From: Moringa oleifera
Taxonomy: Eukaryota; Streptophyta; Magnoliopsida; Brassicales; Moringaceae
Direction of reading: 5' to 3'
NCBI GenBank assembly: GCA_021397835.1
Contig: JAJFZO010000605.1
Span: 868,001 to 932,000, forward strand
DNA: 64,000 nucleotides
Shown here one piece after another: positions 23,171 through 33,409 of this stretch (position 1 is its first letter; the number at the start of each line of letters is the position of its first letter). Below the pieces are notes generated by a model. It was given only the letters and a program-made list of their open reading frames with translations, was not told the origin of the DNA and did not search any database. The position numbers and the translations under genes were made by a program.

Positions 23171-23860
23171 ACATGTCAATAATATAATCTATTTTTATTC
23201 TCATAAATACCTTAATATGAAACAAGAGAGGAAAAATTATATACTCATCCTTCTATTACTTGTTGTTATCCTTTATTTTATTTATTTGTGTTTATATAAT
23301 TGCTTATTTTTACTTTTAAGCATTTAAATTTTCCTTGCAAATTTATCTCCAAGGCCAACATTAGCTAAGATTTCATTTTGTATTAAATGAAATGTGTGAA
23401 TCAAGGAAACTTTACTATTATAGGATTAGATTTTTTCTAACAAAAAATAAAATGATATTTTTATAATTTACTATGTAAATATGATACTAAATAAATAAAA
23501 TATTAATTATTTGTTTTGTTAAATTATAATATGTTATTTCCTTTCAAAATTTTAATGAAATTCAGATGAATAAAATAACCTTCATTTGTTAATATAACCC
23601 AATCATCATTAGGGTTTAGAAGGTCATTGAGAAAGGTGATTAACTTCAATAGGCAAACTTCTTATAGGCTATAAACTACAAAGATCAACTAGTTTTATGA
23701 GCTTAGAAAAGGGTATTTTAATTTATTGATTGATTGATTTATTATAATAATTACCATAAAAAAGAAATAAAAAATAAAAGAAAATCGTCAATCATGCCAC
23801 TGTTGATAGAAATGACTTAAAGTGAATCAGAAAAAGCTTTGCTTGAAAGGGCCTAAGCTT
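22801..23860. other. AT-rich intergenic DNA
   Basis: No supported coding exon. It contains an (AAT)n microsatellite at about 23143-23170 and scattered homopolymers. Confidence 0.6.
23143..23170. repeat. (AAT)n microsatellite
   Basis: About nine ATA/AAT units in a row. Confidence 0.9.
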
Positions 23861-24480
23861 CCTGTCCCCTTCTCCTCTGCTCTCTCTCTTTCTCTCACTT
23901 CACCATAGCCAGTGAAGTCTCTCACTCCTCACTTTTTTCCCTTGCTTTTATTCTTACGCTGTCGTGACCGGTTGGCGTACTAGACCCTTCTCTCTCTATA
24001 TGCGTACAAAACCCTAGAGTAGGTGCCCTAACCCTAACCCTAACCTGACCAAAGTTGTTAATGACTCATTTCCCAAATCCAAAAACGCCCAAACCGTCAT
24101 TTTTTGGCCCGGAGAAGAGAACAAACACGAAAAGAAAACACCCCTAAAAAGAAAAGAGAGAGAAGCCAAAGATTTTTAGGTTCTTATTAATCACCACTAA
24201 ATAAGGGGAAAAAAGCAAAAATAAAGAAAGAAAGGAAAAGACAGCTTGCATTGCAACAAACCCTACATCACCACCGTGTTTCCTTGTATGAGTTTATTAG
24301 CCACAGTCAAATCTCAGGTTTTCAGATAATGGGTTTGATTTTCTGTGTACGGTGAATCTACCTGAAGAAGACCTGCTTGATTAGATCTTCGACGATCCAA
24401 GCCACCATCTTCATCATCGCACCACCATCTCCGACCAAAGCTTGTTTCTGGGTCGTAATTTTCATGGGTATTGCATAAAA
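23861..24480 (+). promoter_or_regulatory. GC-richer, CT-rich leader-like region with telobox motifs
   Basis: An abrupt change from AT-rich DNA to CT-rich sequence (CTCTGCTCTCTCTCTTTCTC at about 23875). It is followed by AAACCCTAG at about 24009-24017, (CCCTAA)x3 at 24026-24043 and AAACCCTA at about 24256-24263. Teloboxes and CT tracts typify the 5' ends of plant genes, yet no open reading frame follows. It may be the start of a noncoding transcript or a distal regulatory element of STM, which starts 3.1 kb downstream. Confidence 0.35.
24026..24043. repeat. Short interstitial telomere-type repeat (CCCTAA)3
   Basis: Three exact copies of the plant telomere hexamer-like unit, within a region carrying two further telobox matches. 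Confidence 0.85.
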
Positions 24481-26500
24481 ATTCCGACTTTGATTTGTTT
24501 CTGAGAATGTAATTACTAATTAAGCTATGTGTTAACCATTACTTGATTGAATTAACAGGACATGAAACAAATAGAGATAATAGGATTAAATCCGAGCATT
24601 GCATGGAAATTACGTTATCAGCAGACAAGACTGACTGGCTTCGGAAAACTGTCCAAGGTTGTGAGATGATCATAATGGATATTTAATAAAGTCCTATGTA
24701 ATAAAGTCCCTCCAGGCTCCAGCTCTCTGCCTGTTTGTCAAGTCTTTTCCTTACACATAATATATATATATATATATATGCTAATAATCCACTGAGCGTA
24801 CCCTAGCTGCAGCAAGTTCTCTACATATAACAACTGAAGCGGACAACGATGGGTGCTTGTGCTGATGAAACATAAGGCCACATTCATGTTCTTACAGTCA
24901 GAAGTTGAGCCAAAGACAGCTCTTCAAGAATCAAGATCCTTTTTAATTCCTCAGTCTAAGCATATCTTATACCCCCAGTCATGACTTACAATGTAAAGGA
25001 CACACCTGAATCCATTAATAAAAGAAAACTCCATCCAACAATAGTGTTTGGATTAAGATGTTATGCTGATCTCAATCATGCTGCTCAGCGGACAATCCAA
25101 AGTAAGTTTCATGCCATAATAGAGACTATACAGAATAAGTCAAGTACTTTGATTACTAATTATTAGTTTAAGGTGTTTATAAGTACATGAATAGGAAGTA
25201 ACCCTAAATTTTTCTTAGGTGAAACCCTTTATCCCATGGGTACCAATAGAAAGCCAAGCAGATGGGGCCAAACCCATCTCAAATTGGTGCTGCAGAATCA
25301 TCGTGGCCGGTGGTTGCCCTTCACTTCCATTTATTAGAGAGCCTATGCGAAGCTGGATAACAAAATTCATAGCTTCTCTACTATGTTATATATAGAAACA
25401 TAGACAACCTTCAAATAATGCTGATCTAACCTCTCCCAAGAAGTTAGGCATGTTAGCTGCTTTCACCAACTTAGATAACGAGAGAATTGAAACCAAGAAC
25501 CAGCTTAGGTCTTACATTACATCACATGCATTAGGCAAAATTAGATAGCTAATCAAGATGCTGGAGCCCCTTTGAGAAATAGCTTGTAACTTACTGAAAC
25601 ACCCATTAGAGACTGTGAAGAAGGCAAGAAGAAACACAAATGAAGGTCATGGGTACTCTTCTTCTCCTGCTGTTTGTGTATTTCCATGTAGAAAAGCAGC
25701 CTGCAGGCGTTAGCAAACTGTAAAAGAGTAGAAGATGATGATGATCATATGTAATAATAAAGAGACCATCACTTTTTTTTTTCCCCCCCTCAGATGAGCA
25801 TAAGGAAGCCACTGACTGTCACTAAGAGTTTAAGAGGAATTAGGTACAGGTTCTTCACCGGAGAGTGTGCAAAGAGGGACAATGGTAAAGGGACAATTGT
25901 TCAACTTGATTGGGAGCTGTTTTCCATGCTTCTTCACAGGAGAGTATACCTAGAGAGCTACCAACTTTATTACCACAGAGAAGAAGAGACATTCGGACTG
26001 TCCCACTTGCTTTGCCAGCTTTTTTAGCAGAAAACTCCACTCTTTTCTATGTCAAAATAATTACAAGTTAGATGCTCTATCTAATGTGACTAAGACTGTA
26101 CAATTAACAATCATGCTCCCAACTTATCCACTTGATAATTAAAAAAATTAGCGACTTTAATCTTTTTAAGAAAGGATTTTGCGTCAAATGTTCATTAATC
26201 ACTCAATTGTTTCATACCTTGCATCAAGTTTTAAATTTAATAGATCTTATAAGTAATTTCTTAATTTCAAAGGAATTTCAAGAGCCCTTTCGAGATTCTC
26301 ATGACTATTTATTGAATTCAACCACAAAGGTCAAGGAGAGTTTTTGGTTTTGCTCAGTCCCCAGCTTTACTTAGCTTTAGGCTAAGAACAAGAAAAAGAA
26401 AATGGTTTTATTGTTTCTCTGCTGTCCATGCACATACTCCTATTTTGTCTCCTTGCAGAAAAAATGTCATCTGCCAGATTAGAGATGGATAGAGAGAGAA
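24481..26500. other. Upstream region of STM; no supported gene
   Basis: Mixed-composition DNA with a (TA)n run at about 24762-24779. Several 60-80 codon frames occur on both strands without recognisable domains or good splice contexts. It probably contains distal STM promoter sequence or a noncoding transcript. Confidence 0.4.
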
Positions 26501-26519
26501 CCGAGGGAAACTGTGAGAG

Positions 26520-26605
26520 AAGAGGACAATGCAAGTGCGAATATTTAATGGGAGACGGAAGAAAAAAGAGGACAATCTAAGTGCGAATATTATTTAATGA
26601 GTGGA
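26520..26605. repeat. Direct repeat in the STM proximal promoter/leader
   Basis: The block GAGGACAAT.. AAGTGCGAATATT .. TTAATG occurs twice, at about 26521-26552 and 26569-26600, with a purine-rich spacer. It lies about 0.9-1.0 kb before the STM ATG. Confidence 0.75.
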
Positions 26606-26639
26606 CATTTTATTATCGAAACCCCATAGAGCAAGAAAA

Positions 26640-27507
26640 AAGAATACAGTGCTCTGAGAAAGAGAGAGAGAGAGGGGGTGATTTCGTGTTCCAAAACCTT
26701 TGTCTCTCTATCACTACCAGTAGTAGTAGTAACATCTCTTGGCTCTTCCTCGATTTGATCGTTCCTATATCGCATTCTCTCTCTCTCTGTCTCTGTCTTT
26801 CTTTGTTTATCTGCCAAGAAAATTTTTCTCTCTCCAATTTTTTCTTTGCCAGTAATGGCAGTGCCTCACTGGCAGTGCAAGAGAAAAGGGTGAGAGTTTT
26901 CATCGGGAAGGTAAAGCTTTGCATCTCAGTGCCTCAAACATCTCACAGTAACATGAATCACTGCCTCTTCTTCTAATCTATCTATCTCTTTCTCTCTCCT
27001 CTCATGCTCTCTCCTTTTGGCTCCAACCTTCTTTTTCTCTCTCCCACTTGTCGTTGCAGAGAAGGAAAAAAAGGGTGTGGAGGGAAGAAAGAGAAAGGGT
27101 TAATGCTGGTAATGAACAGAACGATGAACACCCGTTTCCCTAAGGAAATCTGGGCAGGCTTTGGCAGATAAGCTAAGAGAGTAAAAACCCACACTACATG
27201 TATAACTACTGACTGCTACTACTATCACTATTTAGGATTTCCTGTAAAAAGGGCTGATGGTCGAAGCATAAATCCCGGGAGATCACTGGAGACACCAAAC
27301 CATCTTTAAGGCCGAAAAGATTGCGTAGGAGAGAGACATAGAACAACCAAGCAAGAAAGCTAGATAGAGAAAAAAAAAAGATCGGAGGGATATGGTAATG
27401 TTGTTGTAATATATAGCACAGCCAAAGTGAACCACAATTAGGAAAGCAGATAAGAAAGATAGGTAGCGAGTCTTTGTGTGGGTAACAGAGAGAGAGAGAG
27501 AGAGATA
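26640..27507 (+). promoter_or_regulatory. GA/CT-rich proximal promoter and leader of STM
   Basis: Contains a GA tract at about 26657-26678, CT tracts at 26777-26790 and 26985-27045, and a (GA)9 run at 27487-27504 that ends 3 nt before the ATG at 27508. By family knowledge, class I BPC proteins bind GA repeats and control KNOX genes, so these tracts are plausible BPC sites. That assignment is inference. Confidence 0.5.
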
Positions 27508-27941
27508 ATGGAGAGTGGTTCTACTAGCGCTGCTTGTATGATGGTTTTTGGGGAGAATAGTAATGGACTATGCCCTATGATGATGATGCCGATCATGAAT
27601 TCGCATCACCATGATCATGATCACCAACATCAACATCATGCTAATGCAGACTCAAATACCCAATTTCTTCCTTTACCTCATGCCAACAGCAATCAAGACC
27701 AGAACCGCAACAGCAGTAGTGGTTCGTCTCTGATTCTTGACGATCGCAACAACAGCAACAACAATACAGGGTGTTATTTCATGGAGAACGATACTCCTTC
27801 TGTGAAGGCTAAGATCATGGCTCACCCTCACTACCACCGTCTCTTGGCTGCCTATGTCAATTGTCAAAAGGTGAAAGAGACTAATCTAATTTGACTCATG
27901 TATCTGGCTACTAACCAGTAAGCAAAACACCCGCTTATAAG

Positions 27942-27981
<40 letters not shown>

Positions 27982-30900
27982 ACACGCATTTACATGCACA
28001 TACTCTTGTTCATCCTTGAACATACTGCATGAAGATGATGTTGTATCTGATTCTGTTCTTTAAACGGTCTGAAGTTGAAAACGAAGACCTTCGTACCCAT
28101 AACAAAAAAAGTTTATTTCTTGTTACTCAAAAGGTTTCCTGGTATTTTTGAGCCTAGCAAATGATATTTACGTTTCAAGAAAGTTTAAGAGGTGAAAACT
28201 CTTTCCCGTGAATGTGCTTAATGATAGAGATATGTATATGTCTTAGTTTCTGGCTTTTCTCTTGGAACAATAAAGATCTTGCTTGCTAGTAAATGTTTTT
28301 CTTTATTTCTGGCTGATGAAAGACAACAAAAATCCAAGCTGCAGGTAGGGGCACCACCTGAGGTGGTGGCAAAGCTAGAAGAAGCATGCGCTTCTGCTGC
28401 AACAGTGGGTGCCACTGGAACAAGCTGCATCGGTGAAGATCCAGCCCTTGATCAGTTCATGGAGGCTTACTGCGAGATGCTGACCAAGTACGAGCAAGAG
28501 CTCTCTAAACCCTTTAAAGAAGCCATGCTTTTCCTCCAAAGGGTCGAGTGTCAATTCAAAGCCCTCACTCTCTCCTCTTCAACTTCTGGTCGTCTCCCCT
28601 TTCTCTTTCTCTCTCTCTCTCTCTCATGTATGCACATTTGTGTCTGCATATCCCTTGATTATTAAACTATATCTTTTGGTGCTTTTATTAGCTTGGGTAT
28701 GTTTTGTATTAAAATAATGATCGCCCATGCATGTTTGTTTTTCCAAGAACATGTAGGTTTAATTAACGATGAATATTTAAAAGCTTTGTTCGCTTATGTG
28801 GGGGCTTAGTTCTTACCCCCATCGTAGTCTCTTCCTTTCCTGTGCTTGTTTCTCCTTCTTCTCCTTTTCTCTGATTTCCCCTTTTTCAAGGGATCAGGAC
28901 TGTGTTTGATGCTAGGGTATTCTTTCAACCACTGAATTTATAGCTGCATGTAGGCTGAGTAGTATGTACCTGCTTTGATTCTCTTCTTGATGCATGTGAG
29001 TTTGATTTTCTTTCTTGGTTTACTTTTGATTTCTTCTTTCCATATTCTCAGATATGACATTCTTTTGCAACTTTTTCAAACAGATCTACAGAAGGAAATG
29101 GCTTGTCAATGTTTCCCCTATTTTTGTTTTGTTTTGATGTTGAACTGGCTAGTTTTGCAACATTCCTAGCAAATCTGAAGTGAGTCAACAGTGAAATTTA
29201 ATTGGGTAAAGAGAGGTTCAGGCTGCTGCTAGGTTATAAATTTGTGAAAATCTAGAGTTTGGTAAAACATAAGTGACAGTTCTTGATATCTCAGTTTCAT
29301 GGCAATTTTGATTCCTTGCAAATGTTTCATTCTGATGCAGAATGATAGCTTCAAGTTTCACCAGATGGAAACCTTGGAAATACTCTACTTTGTTTTCTTT
29401 GCTACTCATCTCAGTAGGGTTTATTTTAAATTTTTTCATTTTTTTCTTGTTGCTGACATTTCTTTGTAGCTTTTCCCCAGTCTGTGTGTGTGGGGAAGAG
29501 TTTTTTTTTTTTTTTTTTGGGGGGGGGGGCTACCTTCATGCTTGTGATCATAATGAAACTTAATTTTGTGTTGCAATCTGATAACTGATGGCAAAGCTGA
29601 TTCCATATCATCTACTGTCATACTTGATTTTGGTTTATGGTATTTCATTTTCCTTGCATGCTTATTTCTAGGGCATAGCTGTATAATCTTAAGCCATATA
29701 TTGAGGCTGAGTTTGGAGAGAAAAAAGGCCTTTAATTTGCACAAACCATTTGTGTATTTGAACTTTAGAATTAATGACGAGAAAGTGAGCTAATACAACT
29801 AAGCGGGAATGGAATTTATTGGAAATTGATTTGTGAAGAACCATATTCTCGTCATTGATATTGATGCATTCCACCCTCTTCAATTAATTCCTTTTTTGAT
29901 GCAATAGTTGGATGTTGAGGCTCTTCAGTTTTGCTTCAATAGCTCCATTAATGGTTAATGCTTGCTACTTCTCCACATTGTTCTAATGATTTGGTAAACT
30001 ACTGGTTTTTGAAAAGAAACTATGTGTTGCTCATTCATGTGAACCTTAGAGAGTGAAAGGAGATAAGCAATGCAATTGAGAGCCTTGAATATTCAAGGAA
30101 GCTCCCTCATTTTCATCCATTCTACTTAGTGTTGCATACAGGTTTTTGGAGTGTCCTTCTGAATTTCTTGTTCTAAGAAGACTCTCTTTCAAAGACTGAT
30201 CACTTATTTTCTACTGTAGAAGGCATCAAATGTGAGCACAGATAGTGTTTTCTTTTGGTTTCAATGATGAACATATTGGCATTTTGATTACCACATTCCA
30301 AATCCAAGCCACTTGATTTTCATGTATCTCTTCTGACAAATGATGGCCCTGTTTAGTGAGTTGTAGCCCTTAATGAGGTGATCATGAACTTGGGTAAGCT
30401 AGCTGAACTTCTTGTAGTTGAGGCCTATACGCAAAATGTTGCTAATTAATGCCATATCACACATGGATCGTCTATATTGTGCAGGGTGTTATATTACTGT
30501 ATTTGGTCATAAGATTGTTAGGTAATATAACATTATATCTAAGCTGAGGTGCTCACTAGTGTTCATGTTGCAAATAATCAGCTTGTGGGGAGGGTACTGA
30601 CAGGAATGGATCGTCTGAAGAAGAGGTTGATGTTAACAATGACTTCATAGATCCCCAAGCAGAAGATCGGGAGCTGAAAGGTCAGCTATTGCGCAAGTAC
30701 AGCGGGTACTTAGGCAGCCTGAAGCAGGAGTTCATGAAGAAGAGGAAGAAAGGGAAGCTGCCCAAAGAAGCCAGGCAACAGTTGCTGGATTGGTGGAGCA
30801 GACACTACAAATGGCCTTACCCATCGGTATATTCAGAATGTCATATTTGTTTTCAATAATGTGAATTGTGATGGATTCTTTGTGATTTTGATGCATTTTA

Positions 30901-31126
30901 TATGCTTTGTCATTGTTAACAGGAGCAGCAGAAGCTTGCGCTTGCGGAGTCTACAGGGCTGGACCAGAAGCAAATAAATAACTGGTTCATTAACCAAAGA
31001 AAACGGCACTGGAAACCATCTGAGGATATGCAGTTTGTGGTGATGGATGCTAACCATCCTCACTACTACATGGACAATGTTCTGGGCAATCCTTTTCCCA
31101 TGGATATCTCGCCCACACTGCTCTGA
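27508..31126 (+). CDS. STM: Class I KNOX homeodomain protein SHOOT MERISTEMLESS (351 aa, 4 exons)
   Basis: Exons 27508-27870, 28345-28588, 30582-30826 and 30923-31126 give 352 codons. The N-terminus has the STM-type start (MESGS...), a Met run, a His/Asp-rich run and Ser/Asn low complexity. KNOX1 (about 98-140, [20 protein letters not shown]) spans intron 1. KNOX2 lies at about 155-196 ([20 protein letters not shown]). The ELK domain starts near 233 ([20 protein letters not shown]). The TALE homeodomain has the three-residue extension (KWPYPSE) and recognition helix [13 protein letters not shown]; the last intron splits the homeodomain after PYPS, as usual in this family. The C-terminus VLGNPFPMD is STM-like. 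STM maintains shoot meristem cells as a nuclear transcription factor, with BELL partners. The third intron is about 2 kb, and intron 1 carries a (CT)n tract. Confidence 0.97.
27944..27977. repeat. (CT)n microsatellite in STM intron 1
   Basis: About 17 CT units, 74 bp after the exon 1 donor. It is long enough to be polymorphic. Confidence 0.95.
29501..29529. repeat. T18-G11 homopolymer junction in STM intron 3
   Basis: A run of 18 T immediately followed by 11 G. It is unusual and error-prone for sequencing, so the exact lengths may be unreliable. Confidence 0.9.
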
Positions 31127-32460
31127 ATAGCCTGAAATGTCCAATCTCTTATCTATTATATAGATATATATAGATATTTATGACTGCAACATATGAAATC
31201 CATAACATTTGACAGCAAAATGAACCATGTAATATTATCACAGAGGCGTATGTAGTGTAAGTGCAGCCTGTTCAAATATTATCTCCTCTAGCTTATGCTT
31301 TTTTTTTTTCTGAAATTCTTATAGTAGCTGAAGACTACAGCATTTCAGGTTTCTGCTTTACTAGCTATCATTACCAGGCCAGTTCCATCAAAGCTTAGCC
31401 TGTCTGAAAACCTGTGAAGGGATTCTGGGAATCTCTCATTTGAAATCAAATTTGAAGAAATGGGAGAGTTTTAGATGTTGTAGCTAGCTTGTGAATGTAT
31501 TTCAATGGTTAACCTTCTGGATGGATGAGCCTGACTCCATGGTTAGGCTTCTGTTGGTTTTGAGGGTTCTTCTTGGAGCTGAGGCTTGGCATCGGGGGTT
31601 CTGGGAATTTGTGAATTCATCCAGTGGTCACTGGTGATCTCCATTCTGTCTGCTGACATTAGCTTTGCTTGCATATGCATTTTTGACTTGTGATTCTAGC
31701 AGAATAGGCACTGGAAGACACAATCAATTGTTTACAGGAAAGTATTCAAAGCTGTTTTTGTTCAGACAAATATGTTTGAATGATCAAGCCTCATTTTCAA
31801 TCATTCTAGATTCCTTTTATCTCCTCAATTTTCCAACCTTTTCTTCCTAGTTACCAAACAATTCCCTCTTGGTTTAGATCTCTCCTGCTTTACTTGGTTT
31901 TAAATTTAATAGTTTATTATCGAAAATAAAGTTTCCATTTATTAAAACTAAATATGAGAAAGAACTCTAAGTTATACATGATTGGATTAATTATATTTAT
32001 ATATATGATATTTTATTTAGTTTAATTTATAATTTATCAAAAAATTAAAAAATTAATGTCATCAAATTTTCAACTTGGCCACACTAATATAATTAGTAAA
32101 AAGTTTTTAATTTTTTTTAGTATTAAAAAAGTTCATACTTTTTAAAAAAATTATGTTGGTATTTTAAAAATAATAATAATAAGTCAATTCTTTAAATATT
32201 TTAATAATAAATAATAATAATTATATAACTAGAGTTTAATTTGAATTAAATTAGATATGTAATTAATTCAATTGAAAGGTTAAAATTTAAATTAAAAATA
32301 AGTTTTGTTTAATTTTTTTAATATTTATTTTAAAATAGAAATTAAATAATATTTATAAAATAACAGAAATTAAAATTTTGATATCTATATCATTGAGACA
32401 AAATCAAACATCAATAAATAACTAACATTAAGATGCCATTAGGCTTCCATTTCTGCCATC
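31127..32460. other. STM 3' flank and AT-rich intergenic DNA
   Basis: The first 0.7 kb is of ordinary composition and may include the STM 3' UTR. From about 31900 the DNA becomes very AT-rich without open frames. No gene supported. Confidence 0.5.
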
Positions 32461-32466
32461 ACTTAC

Positions 32467-32638
32467 CATTGACATTAACATAATTACTGTGAGATAAGCT
32501 AATCCAAATTGGAGCCACAGAACTTGCAAACAAGATAGTGAACATGTAGTCTCTTGTTTCTTTACGGAGCTCTGGAATACGGGTCGACCCGTTTTTTCCA
32601 ATGGCTCTTACAGTGAAAGCCTTAAATGTAAAAATACT
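32467..32638 (-). other. Possible orphan exon on the minus strand
   Basis: Minus-strand segment bounded by an acceptor-like CTTGCAG (before 32638) and a donor GTAAGT (32466-32461), open throughout. One frame encodes KAFTVRAIGKNGS, then IPELRKETRDYMF and a hydrophobic stretch TILFASSVAPIWISL. I do not recognise it. There is no ATG start and no clear flanking exon. It could be an exon of a small membrane protein, a relic, or chance. It sits upstream of the uL4 gene in opposite orientation. Confidence 0.2.
32579..32592. repeat. 14-bp perfect palindrome ACGGGTCGACCCGT
   Basis: An exact self-complementary 14-mer with a central SalI-type GTCGAC core. It sits inside the possible orphan exon and about 120 bp before the probable uL4 leader. 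Either a protein-binding dyad or chance. Confidence 0.5.
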
Positions 32639-32699
32639 CTGCAAGTTCCCGATCCCTTAATTTGTGGGCTTTTTTCTGGAACCCATTTTAGAAACCCGG

Positions 32700-33398
32700 G
32701 AGACCAGAAGGTCTTGGACCTTGGGTTTCCCTTAAACCCACGACCCAGTAACGACAGGGGTTTTTCCATTTTGAGTACATTTGCCTCTCTCTCTCTCTCT
32801 CTTTCTTCTCTGCCTCCTCCATCTTTCCGGCGAGAGGATCGACGGCTATCGTGCTCCGGTTTCTTTTTGACAGACCCAAGCGATAAGGTACTTCAAGTTC
32901 TCAGCTTTGCCTTTCTTTCAATGGTCATAGTTCGAGGTCTTCCTTTCTCTTTTCTTCATTGTTGAATGGATAGTGATGCCAAAGCTAAGTTCTCTCTGGC
33001 TTTCCTAAGATATCCGTGCAAAACAAGGTGTTAGTTGTCTTGTTGTTTTTTATTTCAATTCATTCTAACTGAAAATTCGCAAACATGTCGCAGTCAAAAA
33101 TAGCCCTGCAGGGGCTGGCTGTATCTTGTTTTTCTTAGTGCTTGAATCGGGGAAAAAAAAAAAAGGAGAATGAATTCGAGGTGATTTGCATAATGATTCG
33201 ATATGCAAATGAAAGTTTGATGTTTGACTGGTAATTGGTGAGAGGCTACTGGTTAACATATGGTCGTAATTGTGTCATTAACCTCAATCTGATGTTTAGC
33301 AATGTGTTGATTAGTTGCACAGTTTGAGAAATCTAAACTATGGAGTATAGATGAACAGGTAAGCTTAGCTTTGCTGTGATTGTTTGCAACTTCTCCAG
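32700..33398 (+). promoter_or_regulatory. Probable 5' leader exon and leader intron of the uL4 gene
   Basis: A CT-rich leader (about 32760-32885) ends in CGATAAG followed by GTACTT at 32888, a possible donor. TTCTCCAG at 33391-33398 is a good acceptor 11 bp before the ATG at 33410. An untranslated first exon with an intron of about 510 bp is therefore likely, but the model is based on consensus only. Confidence 0.4.
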
Positions 33399-33409
33399 TT
33401 GGTTGGAGT

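Noticed and set aside
24026..24043. True chromosome-end telomere sequence
   Set aside because: Only three units, flanked on both sides by unique gene-bearing DNA; best seen as a telobox cluster.
24981..25166. 61-codon plus-strand frame upstream of STM
   Set aside because: Short, no recognisable domain, and no consistent splice or promoter context; cannot be told from chance.
25606..26040. Overlapping frames of 61-77 codons on both strands
   Set aside because: Both strands are open over the same stretch and neither shows a known motif.
26581..26976. 131-codon frame and minus-strand partners in the STM upstream region
   Set aside because: They arise from CT/GA repeats, which read as open Ser/Leu or Arg/Glu stretches in several frames.
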